A stretch of 64,000 bases of DNA from Alistipes sp. (GTDB taxonomy: Bacteria > Bacteroidota > Bacteroidia > Bacteroidales > Rikenellaceae). This document shows, piece by piece, positions 35,103 through 42,265 of the stretch. Within the stretch, counting starts at the first letter, position 1; every line of letters begins with the position of its first letter. The notes below the pieces were generated by a model. That model saw only the letters and a program-made list of their open reading frames with translations. It had not been told where the DNA came from and did no database searches. The stretch lies in the NCBI GenBank assembly GCA_017630455.1, contig JAGBVG010000070.1, positions 1 to 64,000 of the forward strand, read 5' to 3'. A program made the translations under genes and the position numbers.

Positions 35103-36335
35103 ATGAAAGAGGCTATTGCAATTCTTACTGGTGGCGGTCCAGCTCCAGGTATGAACACTGTTGTCGGCTCTGTAGCCAAGACATTCCTTGCCAAGGGTTA
35201 TCGTGTTATCGGTCTCCACTATGGCTACTCAGGTCTTTTCAACCCAAACCCACGCTTCGAGGATCTCGATATGTTCCGCGTGGATTACATCTTCAACCAG
35301 GGTGGCTCTTACCTCACTATGAGCCGTTTCAAGCCATCGGAGGAGGATTTCGAGAAGAACTTTAACCTTGATTTCTTCAAGGAGAACAACATCAAGCTCT
35401 TGGTTACCGTAGGTGGTGATGACACTGCTTCTACAGCCAACCGCATCGCTAAGTTCTTGGAGGCTAAGCAGTATCCTATTGCCAATATCCACGTTCCTAA
35501 GACCATCGATAACGACCTTCCACTCCCAGCAGGTATGCCTACATTCGGCTACCAGTCTGCTAAGAACGCAGGTTCGGTAATCGGTCGCGCGGTATACAAC
35601 GACGCTCGTACATCGGCAAACTGGTTCGTTGTTGCGGCTATGGGTCGCTCGGCAGGTCACCTCGCATTCGGTATCGCATCTGCTTGCCACTACCCTATGA
35701 TCATCATCCCTGAGATGTTTAACAAGACAAAGATCACTATCGACAAGATCATCAGCCTCATAGTATCTGCGATTGTTAAGCGTAAGATTATGAATATGGA
35801 CTATGGCGTGGCTATGGTATCGGAGGGTGTGTTCCACGCTCTCGACCAGGAGGAGATCCTCAAGTCGGGTATCAACTTCTCATACGACGACCACGGCCAT
35901 CCAGAGCTCGGTAAGGTATCTAAGGCCGAGATGTTCAACACTCTTCTCGAGAAGCGTTGCAAGGCTCTTGGCGTGAAGGTTAAGTCACGTCCTGTGGAGA
36001 TTGGCTATGAGGTACGTTGCCAGACCCCTTGTGCATTCGACCTCGTATACTGCTCGCAGCTCGGTATGGGTGTCTACAAGTTGTTCTCTGAGGGCAAGAC
36101 CGGCTGTATGGTATACATCAGCCAGGAGGGCTACGTATCACCTCTCTACCTCAAGGATTTGCAGGATCCTGAGACTGGCAAAATCCCACCACGTCTTGTG
36201 GACATTAACGCTGATAAGATTCACCAGGTTATCGACAACCTTATGCACTACATCACTCCTGAGGATTACGAGGCTGCCAAGGCATACCTCCCTAACCCAG
36301 AGGAGTATGACTTCCGCAAGATTCTCAACTGGTAA
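35103..36335 (+). CDS. pfp: Pyrophosphate-dependent 6-phosphofructokinase
   Basis: 410 aa from ATG 35103; the upstream in-frame part overlaps the promoter and has no family similarity. The enzyme phosphorylates fructose-6-phosphate. Two positions point to PPi rather than ATP as donor: GGDD at 104-107, where ATP enzymes have GGDGS, and PKTIDND at 132-138, with Lys where ATP enzymes have Gly. Other motifs: GGGPAPGMN at the N-terminus and MGRSAGHLA. PPi-PFK is common in Bacteroidales and makes the glycolytic step reversible. Single gene with its own bidirectional terminator. Confidence 0.95.
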   Translation: MKEAIAILTGGGPAPGMNTVVGSVAKTFLAKGYRVIGLHYGYSGLFNPNPRFEDLDMFRVDYIFNQGGSYLTMSRFKPSEEDFEKNFNLDFFKENNIKLLVTVGGDDTASTANRIAKFLEAKQYPIANIHVPKTIDNDLPLPAGMPTFGYQSAKNAGSVIGRAVYNDARTSANWFVVAAMGRSAGHLAFGIASACHYPMIIIPEMFNKTKITIDKIISLIVSAIVKRKIMNMDYGVAMVSEGVFHALDQEEILKSGINFSYDDHGHPELGKVSKAEMFNTLLEKRCKALGVKVKSRPVEIGYEVRCQTPCAFDLVYCSQLGMGVYKLFSEGKTGCMVYISQEGYVSPLYLKDLQDPETGKIPPRLVDINADKIHQVIDNLMHYITPEDYEAAKAYLPNPEEYDFRKILNW

Positions 36336-36355
36336 TATTAGGTATCAGATAATAG

Positions 36356-36393
36356 AAATGGCTGCCCGACACTCTTCGAGGCAGCCATTTTTA
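36356..36393. terminator. Bidirectional terminator between PPi-PFK and the radical-SAM gene
   Basis: AAATGGCTGCC (36356-36366) pairs with GGCAGCCATTT (36380-36390), followed by TTT. Confidence 0.85.
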
Positions 36394-36420
36394 TTTGGTG
36401 TCGTATATCACAAACGCTTC

Positions 36421-37509
36421 TTATCCTCTGTCGCCGAGCATATTATAGTGGCAATACATCAGCTTACCCTCATCGTCGCGCAGGTGCATACCTCCGCCAC
36501 GACAAAACTCCCACACCTTACACTCCGCACACTCATCACACTTTGCCCACTCACGGTTGCGGAATGGTATGAAGCGGTTTTGCCATACACCCCAGAAGCT
36601 GTCGCGATAGATGTTGCCCTGGGTGTAGTTGGCACGCACACTTGTGCAACCTGATATATCGCCATTGACACGTATAGAGGCTACATTAACACCTGCGTTG
36701 CACATATAGAAGTGGTCGCGCACCTCACTCTCATAGCCACCCAAGAAGCCCTCGCAGGCGTAGTTTAGACGTATACGTCCCTCCTTGCGTGTGGCACGTA
36801 TAAACTCCATAAGGCGTCGAAACTGCTCGGCACTAAGGTGTAGGTTATCGTTACTCTTGGCGCGACCAGCAGGGAAGATGGAGAATATACGCCAACGCTC
36901 TATACCCTCCGAGATTAGAAACTCCTTCCACTCCTCGAGGCGGTCGATCATCGCTGGCGTCACACAAGTGATGACATCATACGTAAGCCCCTCCACCTCG
37001 CGAATATGACGAACGGCACTCAGCGCACGGTCGAAGCTCTCCGAGTTTTGGCGTATGTCGTTATGCACCTCCGCGAAGCCATCGAAACTAACCGAGACGC
37101 TGCGAAGTCCCGCATCGACCAACGAGCTAAGACGCTCACGTGTAAGGCTAAGACCATTGGTCACCATACCCCACATATATCCGCGCCTTGTAACCTCGCG
37201 TCCCGCCTCCTCCAGATCCTTACGCACCAAAACCTCTCCACCTGAGAAGATGATAAGCACATCGCGAGGATCCACATTCGGCGTTATCTCGTTATCGAGA
37301 ACGTGGAGAAAATCCTCAAGAGGCATATCTCGCTCCGCAACATCGGTACGGCAGTCGCTACCGCAGTGACGACAGCGCAGATTACAACGAAGCGTACACT
37401 CCCAAAAGAGTGTACGCAACTTATGACGCTCCACAATACCGTCGTAGAGACCCTTAAAGAGCTTCAGGCCTATGTACTTGCGGAGTCCTAAACGTTTTCC
37501 TTTAGCCAT
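36421..37509 (-). CDS. Radical SAM/SPASM enzyme of an rSAM/lipoprotein pair
   Basis: 362 aa. The radical SAM cluster motif is C42-NLR-C46-RH-C49 within WECTLRCNLRCRHC. Downstream come FSGGEVLVRKDLEE (SAM-binding GGE-type) and VSVSFDG. A C-terminal SPASM region with CNAGVNVASIRVNGDISGC and CDECAECKVWEFCRGGG would hold auxiliary clusters. SPASM enzymes usually modify peptides or proteins. It starts 1 base after the stop of a small lipoprotein gene, matching the Bacteroidales rSAM/lipoprotein system I recall as TIGR04133/TIGR04134. The lipoprotein is therefore the likely substrate. The modification is unknown. Confidence 0.9.
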   Translation of the reverse strand: MAKGKRLGLRKYIGLKLFKGLYDGIVERHKLRTLFWECTLRCNLRCRHCGSDCRTDVAERDMPLEDFLHVLDNEITPNVDPRDVLIIFSGGEVLVRKDLEEAGREVTRRGYMWGMVTNGLSLTRERLSSLVDAGLRSVSVSFDGFAEVHNDIRQNSESFDRALSAVRHIREVEGLTYDVITCVTPAMIDRLEEWKEFLISEGIERWRIFSIFPAGRAKSNDNLHLSAEQFRRLMEFIRATRKEGRIRLNYACEGFLGGYESEVRDHFYMCNAGVNVASIRVNGDISGCTSVRANYTQGNIYRDSFWGVWQNRFIPFRNREWAKCDECAECKVWEFCRGGGMHLRDDEGKLMYCHYNMLGDRG

Positions 37510-37510
37510 A

Positions 37511-37846
37511 TTACTCCTTCCCGGCCTTCATAGCCTCCTTCTCGGCACGAATAGCCTCGAGCGCAGCCTGTGCCTCCTCGTCGGTTAGAGGTTTTGCAAT
37601 GCGACCCTCTGGAGACTTAACAGCCTCGGTATCCTTCACAGGATTGCCATTCTCATCCACCGGACGCACCACTCTACCATCTGGCGAAGGGACACCATAC
37701 ATAAGCATAATGCGTGGATCTTCCTGCTCGGTTACTATATCCAACTCCTTCTTATCGTCGTTCTTAGTCGCCTTCTTGGTGCTGCAGCACGCTGCGGTCG
37801 AGAATCCGAGTAGCGCCAAAAGGGCAATCTTCCACTTAGTATTCAT
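37511..37846 (-). CDS. Small lipoprotein partner of the radical SAM enzyme
   Basis: 111 aa. The signal peptide MNTKWKIALLALLGFSTAAC is followed by a Cys pair (CC, residues 20-21). The mature part is Lys-rich, then DPRIMLMYGVPSPDGRVVRP, then a second similar unit KSPEGRIAKP, then a charged helix rich in Ala, Glu and Lys. The LLGF and MYGVP elements are ones I associate with the lipoprotein half of the rSAM/lipoprotein system (TIGR04134, from memory). This protein lacks the Ig-like domain that usually follows, and has instead two short PDGR/PEGR repeats. Translationally adjacent to the radical SAM enzyme (1-base gap). Confidence 0.85.
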   Translation of the reverse strand: MNTKWKIALLALLGFSTAACCSTKKATKNDDKKELDIVTEQEDPRIMLMYGVPSPDGRVVRPVDENGNPVKDTEAVKSPEGRIAKPLTDEEAQAALEAIRAEKEAMKAGKE

Positions 37847-37944
37847 AGCAAATAGTTTTATAGGATACTCTAAAAAATTATTGACAAATATAGGATTTTT
37901 TATCCTATTCTACAAATATAACGTAAAAAAATGGCGCAATGGTA

Positions 37945-37974
37945 TTGCAGCGAATGAGAAAATTTGTAACTTTG
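37945..37974 (+). promoter_or_regulatory. Promoter of the cold-shock gene
   Basis: TTG (37945-37947), 19 bases, TAACTTTG (37967-37974): good consensus. Start of transcription near 37980 leaves a leader of about 20 bases. Confidence 0.7.
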
Positions 37975-37998
37975 AACTACGAAACAAAGCATAGATGT

Positions 37999-38202
37999 AT
38001 GGAGGGACGTGTTAAATGGTTCGACGATAAGCGTGGCTACGGCTTCATCACCGGTGATGATGGCGTAGATACGTATGTCCACTATACGGCTATTGCCAAG
38101 GATGGCTACCGCACCTTGAAGCACAATTGGCGCGTGACCTACGATGTCGTAACAACCGAGGATGGGCACAAAGAGGCGCGCAACGTGCAGGTACGGAGGT
38201 AG
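37999..38202 (+). CDS. Cold-shock-domain RNA-binding protein
   Basis: 67 aa from ATG 37999 (MEGRVKWFDDKRGYGFITGD). Upstream in-frame ATGs lie inside the promoter and are rejected. The RNP1 motif is RGYGFI; an RNP2-like segment is TYVHYTAI (YVHY in place of the usual VFVHF). The rest of the five-stranded barrel (TLKHNWRVTYDVV, KEARNVQV) is complete. Proteins of this family bind single-stranded RNA and DNA and act as RNA chaperones in the cytoplasm. Monocistronic. Confidence 0.95.
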   Translation: MEGRVKWFDDKRGYGFITGDDGVDTYVHYTAIAKDGYRTLKHNWRVTYDVVTTEDGHKEARNVQVRR

Positions 38203-38229
38203 CATAATTGAGGAAATAGGAGATAAAAG

Positions 38230-38260
38230 TTTGCATTTCCAAGAACTTTTACTATCTTTG
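38230..38260 (+). promoter_or_regulatory. Promoter of the met operon
   Basis: TTTG (38230-38233), exactly 19 bases, TATCTTTG (38253-38260). Textbook Bacteroidetes promoter. Start of transcription expected near 38266, 15 bases before the leader-peptide ATG and 220 bases before metY. Confidence 0.85.
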
Positions 38261-38280
38261 TATAACCTACTGACCAAACG

Positions 38281-38367
38281 ATGACAAATTTGAAGCATAG
38301 ATACAACTCTTTGATGGCTATCGCGATGATGGCCACGACCGCTATGTCTATGCGAATGTGCCGTTAG
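38281..38367 (+). CDS. Methionine-rich leader peptide of the met operon
   Basis: 28 codons, ATG at 38281 to TAG at 38365-38367. The first 11 residues are MTNLKHRYNSL; the last 17 are MAIAMMATTAMSMRMCR. Seven of 28 codons are ATG, six of them in the last 17, just before the stop. It lies between a consensus promoter and the methionine biosynthesis genes, in the position and with the composition of an attenuation leader peptide such as ThrL or HisL. A short hairpin GTGCC/GGCAC (38358-38371) overlaps the stop codon. The gene is far too short for an enzyme. Interpretation as a Met-sensing leader is inference but rests on composition plus context. Confidence 0.75.
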   Translation: MTNLKHRYNSLMAIAMMATTAMSMRMCR

Positions 38368-38488
38368 GCACTCTCTATTCTACGTGTGGTTACGCACCAC
38401 ATTTCACTCCAACCGACAAATATTTCACTCGCTGTTTTTATGATAGCGATATTATATATTGTATATAACTTATTGAGACACTACAACT
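38368..38488 (+). promoter_or_regulatory. Candidate attenuator region between leader peptide and metY
   Basis: Local hairpins: TGTGGT/ACCACA (38385-38390 with 38396-38401) and TCGCT/AGCGA (38429-38433 with 38445-38449). The 3' segment ATAGCGATA (38443-38451) could alternatively pair with TATCGC (38319-38324) or CGCTAT (38340-38345) inside the Met-codon stretch, which would make mutually exclusive structures. None of the hairpins is followed by a strong T-run, so the mechanism (termination or translation control) is open. Confidence 0.45.
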
Positions 38489-39772
38489 ATGAGCGATAGA
38501 AAACTACATTTCGAGACCCTGCAGATTCACGGCGGATATCACGTAGATGAATCCAACGCACGAGGTATTGCCATTCACCCAACCGCAGCATACCACTTCC
38601 CATCGTGCGACTACGCAGCAAACCTCTTCACACTCAGCGAGCCGGGATATATCTACACCCGTCTCCATAACCCCACAACCGCAGCATACGAGGAGCGTAT
38701 AGCAGCACTCTACGGCGGTGTGGGAGCATTGGCTACAGCATCGGGAATGTCTGCAATATTGCTTACCGTAACGGCTCTCGCCAAGGCTGGTGAGAATATC
38801 GTGGCATCGCCATATCTATACGGTGGCACGCACAATCAGTTTGTTATCTCGTTGCGCAACCTCGGCGTGGAGTGTCGCTTGGCAAAGAGCGACGCGGCAG
38901 CAGATATCGCCGAGTTGATAGACGACAACACACGTGCCATATTCGTGGAGTCTATGGGTAACCCAACCTGCCGCGTGGCAGATATTGAGGTCCTTGCAGA
39001 GGTGGCACACCGAAACAACATTCCACTTATCGTAGACAACACCTTCGGCGCGGGAGGATACCTCTGCAATCCATTCGAGTGGGGCGCAGATATCATCACT
39101 GACTCGGCTACGAAGTGGATTAACGGCCACGGCACAGCTATGGGCGGCATCATCGTTGATAGCGGTAAGTTCGACTGGAGGGCTTCGGGTAAGTTCCTAC
39201 AGATCAACGGTCCTTCGGAGGGTTATCACGGTCTTAACCTCTGTGATGCCTTTGGTGCTCAGGCCTTTATCGTAAAGTGTCGTGTGGATGGTATGCGCGA
39301 CTTCGGCTGCTGCCCTTCGGCTTTCGATGCCTATCTGATGTTGCTCGGCTTGGAGACCTTGTCGCTCCGCGTTAAGCACGAGGTGGAGTCGGCATATAAG
39401 TTGGCAGAGTTCTGCCGCCAACACCCAAAGGTTGAGCGTGTTAGTTTCGTAGGCTTCGAGGACCACCCATCATACGCCTTGGCTCAGAAGTACTATCGCT
39501 TTGGCGCTTCGGCGGTGTTGACCATCGAGCTTAAGGGCGACCTCGACTCTACGGTTAAGTTTGTCGAGAGCCTCAAGTTATCGGGAAATATGACTATGAT
39601 TGGCGACTCCATTTCGGTTGTCACACACCCTGCATCGACCACCCACAAGCAGCTCTCGGACGAGGCTAAGCGTGCGGCAGGCATCACACCTACGCTGCTG
39701 CGCATCTCACTCGGACTGGAGAACGTGGAGGATATAATCGCCGACTACGAGCAGGCGCTGTCGAATATCTAA
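38489..39772 (+). CDS. metY: O-acetylhomoserine aminocarboxypropyltransferase (sulfhydrylase)
   Basis: 427 aa, Cys/Met-metabolism PLP enzyme. PLP features: ATASGMSAILLTVTALAKAG, YGGTHNQF, VDNTFGAGGYLCNPFEWGAD and the Schiff-base Lys in DSATKWINGHG, then a C-terminal domain ending in LRISLGLENVEDI. The ~430-residue length and the insertion after the Lys (GKFDWRASGKFLQINGPS) fit MetY rather than MetB. It makes homocysteine directly from O-acetylhomoserine and sulfide. First enzyme of the metY-metX-hom operon, downstream of the Met-rich leader peptide. Confidence 0.93.
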   Translation: MSDRKLHFETLQIHGGYHVDESNARGIAIHPTAAYHFPSCDYAANLFTLSEPGYIYTRLHNPTTAAYEERIAALYGGVGALATASGMSAILLTVTALAKAGENIVASPYLYGGTHNQFVISLRNLGVECRLAKSDAAADIAELIDDNTRAIFVESMGNPTCRVADIEVLAEVAHRNNIPLIVDNTFGAGGYLCNPFEWGADIITDSATKWINGHGTAMGGIIVDSGKFDWRASGKFLQINGPSEGYHGLNLCDAFGAQAFIVKCRVDGMRDFGCCPSAFDAYLMLLGLETLSLRVKHEVESAYKLAEFCRQHPKVERVSFVGFEDHPSYALAQKYYRFGASAVLTIELKGDLDSTVKFVESLKLSGNMTMIGDSISVVTHPASTTHKQLSDEAKRAAGITPTLLRISLGLENVEDIIADYEQALSNI

Positions 39773-39782
39773 ACTGCGGAGT

Positions 39783-40805
39783 ATGAGCTACGTATATCAT
39801 CACACGGAGGCTATACGGTTAGAGTCGGGAGCTGTGCTTCCGAGCGTGGATATCACCTACGACACCTTCGGCACGCTCAACGCCGCAAAGGATAACGTAA
39901 TATGGGTGTGTCACGCTCTCACGGCCAACTCCGACGTTGCAGATTGGTGGCCACATACGGTTGAGGAGGGACGCTTCCTCGACCCCACGCGCTACTTCAT
40001 CATCTGCGCCAACTTCCTCGGCTCGCACTATGGCACTACCTCTCCGCTCTCGGTAAACCCCGCTACGGGCGAGAAGTATTACTACGATTTTCCGCAGATT
40101 ACGGTGCGTGATATGGTGCATTGCCACCAGCTACTTGCCCGCCACCTCGGTATCGAGCGAGTTAAGATGCTCATAGGCAGCTCCATTGGCGGTTTTCAGT
40201 GTATGGAGTGGGCGATTATGGAGCCACACTTTATGGAGAATCTCGCCCTCATAGCCACCACCACCTGCTCGGAGCCGTGGGCTGCGGCATTCAACGAGTC
40301 GCAGCGTATGGCAATCCGCCTCGACAGGACGTGGGGTGAGCGTAGGGATGATGCCGGACTGGATGGTATGGCCGTGGCGCGCTCCATAGCTCTTATCAGC
40401 TACCGCGGCGGCGCGGCATACAACGCCACGCAGCAAGAGCAGACGCCACTTAATGAGGTGTCGTTCTCTCGCCGAGCACACTCCTACCAGCAGTATCAGG
40501 GCGAGAAACTACGTCGCAGGTTCAATGCCTTCTCCTACTACCGTCTCTCGGAGGCTGTCGACTCGCACAACATATCACGTGGCAGAGCGAGCATCGCCGA
40601 GGCACTGCAGAGCATCGAGGCACGCACGCTGGTGGTTGCCATCTCGTCGGATATCCTCTTCCCTCCCGAGGCACACACACCACTTAGGGAGCATATCCGC
40701 GATGTGGAGTATCACCTCATAGAGTCGGAATTTGGCCACGACGGCTTCCTTGTAGAGCACGAAAAACTTAACACTATTATTGATAACTTTATAAACCTCA
40801 GATAA
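39783..40805 (+). CDS. metX: Homoserine O-acetyltransferase
   Basis: 340 aa alpha/beta-hydrolase-fold enzyme. The nucleophile Ser is in GSSIGGFQ. The other triad members are likely Asp in SSDILFPPEAH and His in SEFGHDGFLVEH. Early motifs YDTFGTLNAAKDNVIWVCHAL and NFLGSHYGTTSP are typical of MetX. It acetylates homoserine from acetyl-CoA, giving the substrate of the metY product encoded 10 bases upstream. It overlaps functionally with hom downstream (2-base gap). Acyl specificity (acetyl rather than succinyl) is from family membership, not tested. Confidence 0.94.
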   Translation: MSYVYHHTEAIRLESGAVLPSVDITYDTFGTLNAAKDNVIWVCHALTANSDVADWWPHTVEEGRFLDPTRYFIICANFLGSHYGTTSPLSVNPATGEKYYYDFPQITVRDMVHCHQLLARHLGIERVKMLIGSSIGGFQCMEWAIMEPHFMENLALIATTTCSEPWAAAFNESQRMAIRLDRTWGERRDDAGLDGMAVARSIALISYRGGAAYNATQQEQTPLNEVSFSRRAHSYQQYQGEKLRRRFNAFSYYRLSEAVDSHNISRGRASIAEALQSIEARTLVVAISSDILFPPEAHTPLREHIRDVEYHLIESEFGHDGFLVEHEKLNTIIDNFINLR

Positions 40806-40807
40806 TT

Positions 40808-41989
40808 ATGAAAAACTTAAACATAGGACTTTTTGGATTTGGCAACGTAGGCCGTGGTCTTTATGACGTATTGCAGCGCATCAACTCACAGAACGTGCAT
40901 ATCAAGCGTGTTTGCGTGCGCAACATCACTAAGGAGCGTGGCGTGAAGGCGGAGTTTACAAACAACGCTGATGACATCTTCGAGGATAAGGAGATAAACC
41001 TTATCGTTGAGGTTATCGACGATGCCGAGGCTGCATACGATATCGTTAAGCGCGCATTGAAGGCCCGCATCCCTGTGGTTTCGGGTAACAAGAAGATGCT
41101 TGGCCACCACATCCTCGAGCTTATCGACCTCCAGGAGCAGTATAACACTCCGCTGCTGTATGACGCGTCGGCGTGTGGCTCTATCCCTGTCATCCGCAAC
41201 CTCGAGGAGTATTACGACAACGACCTCCTCACCTCGGTGAAGGGTATCCTCAACGGCTCGTCAAACTTCATCCTCTCGAAGATCTTTAACGAGAATATGA
41301 GCTATGAGGCGGCACTGAAACTCGCACAGGACTTGGGCTTCGCAGAGAGCAACCCTACGCTCGATATCGACGGCTGGGACTCACTCTACAAGCTGATTAT
41401 CATCACTGTGCACGCCTTTGGTGTATACGTAGCTCCGGAGAACATCCTTACATACGGTATCTCTACGATGAACGATGCCGACATCCGCTTTGCACAGGAG
41501 AAGGATCGCCGCATAAAGCTCGTGGCACACGTCGAGAAGATCGACGACAGACTTATTATGTGCGTGCTTCCGCAGCTCATCTCGCGCAATAAGTATATCT
41601 ACAGCGTTGAGGATGAGTTCAATGGCGTGGTTATCAAGGGTCTCTTCTACGACAAGCAGTTTATGTTTGGTCGCGGCGCAGGTGGTCACCCTACAGGCTC
41701 GGCGGTGTTGAGCGATATCACAGCGTGCGCCTACAACTACCGCTATGAGTATAAGAAGCGCAACGACTCGGTATTGCCACAGTACACCACTGACCACACC
41801 TTCCGCGTATACTTCCGCTACAAGAGTGCCGAGCAGCGCAACTTACTAAACTTCACCAAGATACGCGAGCAGTATACATCTGACGAATATAACTATATCA
41901 TCGGAGATGTTACGGTTGCCAACCTCAAGGCTCATCAGGAGGAGTTGCGCGTAGCAGATTGCTTCGTGGCGGCATATCCTATTGACTAA
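40808..41989 (+). CDS. hom: Homoserine dehydrogenase
   Basis: 393 aa. NAD(P)-binding GLFGFGNVGRGLYDVL at the N-terminus; catalytic region with SGNKKMLGHH, YDASACGSIPVIRNLEEY and ILNGSSNFILSKI (homoserine dehydrogenase signature). Not fused to aspartokinase. A C-terminal stretch of about 60 residues (HTFRVYFRYKSAEQRNLL onwards) could be a small regulatory domain; I do not recognise a clear ACT motif. Reduces aspartate semialdehyde to homoserine, feeding methionine and threonine. The last gene of the met operon, ended by the first palindrome of the 88-bp repeat array. Confidence 0.95.
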   Translation: MKNLNIGLFGFGNVGRGLYDVLQRINSQNVHIKRVCVRNITKERGVKAEFTNNADDIFEDKEINLIVEVIDDAEAAYDIVKRALKARIPVVSGNKKMLGHHILELIDLQEQYNTPLLYDASACGSIPVIRNLEEYYDNDLLTSVKGILNGSSNFILSKIFNENMSYEAALKLAQDLGFAESNPTLDIDGWDSLYKLIIITVHAFGVYVAPENILTYGISTMNDADIRFAQEKDRRIKLVAHVEKIDDRLIMCVLPQLISRNKYIYSVEDEFNGVVIKGLFYDKQFMFGRGAGGHPTGSAVLSDITACAYNYRYEYKKRNDSVLPQYTTDHTFRVYFRYKSAEQRNLLNFTKIREQYTSDEYNYIIGDVTVANLKAHQEELRVADCFVAAYPID

Positions 41990-42013
41990 CCAAATAAAAA
42001 TCATTAAATCAGG

Positions 42014-42042
42014 AAAAAGTGTTGGGTCTCTCAACACTTTTT
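42014..42042 (+). terminator. Terminator of the met operon (palindrome of repeat unit 1)
   Basis: AAAAAGTGTTG (42014-42024) pairs with CAACACTTTTT (42032-42042), ending in a T-run, 25 bases after the hom stop. Confidence 0.8.
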
Positions 42043-42109
42043 CTTGTCTTCGGCATCGTATGATGCGTCTACTACAGAAAACACATCCCAAATCTGAAGG
42101 CCTCAAGTG

Positions 42110-42139
42110 TTGAAATCTCAACACTTTTTAGTATCTTTG
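42110..42139 (+). promoter_or_regulatory. Promoter P1 of the lipoprotein/S46 peptidase operon
   Basis: TTG (42110-42112), 19 bases, TATCTTTG (42132-42139). The spacer contains the right arm of the palindrome, so a repressor or RNA hairpin could act here. Confidence 0.7.
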
Positions 42140-42196
42140 ACATCATTAGATGCGTCCACTACAGAAATCTCTCCGCAAAATCCACCCTCTCAAGTG

Positions 42197-42226
42197 TTGA
42201 AATATCAACACTTTTTAGTATCTTTG
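42197..42226 (+). promoter_or_regulatory. Promoter P2 of the lipoprotein/S46 peptidase operon
   Basis: TTG (42197-42199), 19 bases, TATCTTTG (42219-42226), with the same palindrome overlap as P1. A transcript from P1 would read through this palindrome and its T-run before reaching the gene. Confidence 0.75.
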
Positions 42227-42265
42227 TGCATTAACAACTTAGACTAAATAAAACCAAGTGTTACT

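Larger units (their letters stand above)
42014..42226 (+). repeat. Tandem ~88-bp repeat (three units) each with palindrome and promoter box
   Basis: Palindromes AAGTGTTG...CAACACTT followed by TTT occur at 42017-42042, 42105-42129 and 42192-42216 (steps 88 and 87). After each comes a -7 box position: decayed TGTCTTCG in unit 1, TATCTTTG at 42132-42139 in unit 2 and at 42219-42226 in unit 3. Units 1 and 2 also share GATGCGTC(T/C)ACTACAGAAA. In units 2 and 3 the TTG of the palindrome's left arm lies exactly 19 bases before TATCTTTG, so the palindrome overlaps the -33 box and spacer. Confidence 0.85.

Noticed and set aside
42014..42226. Tandem array considered as a CRISPR
   Set aside because: Only three units, near-identical over most of their length with no unique spacers, and each unit contains a promoter box.
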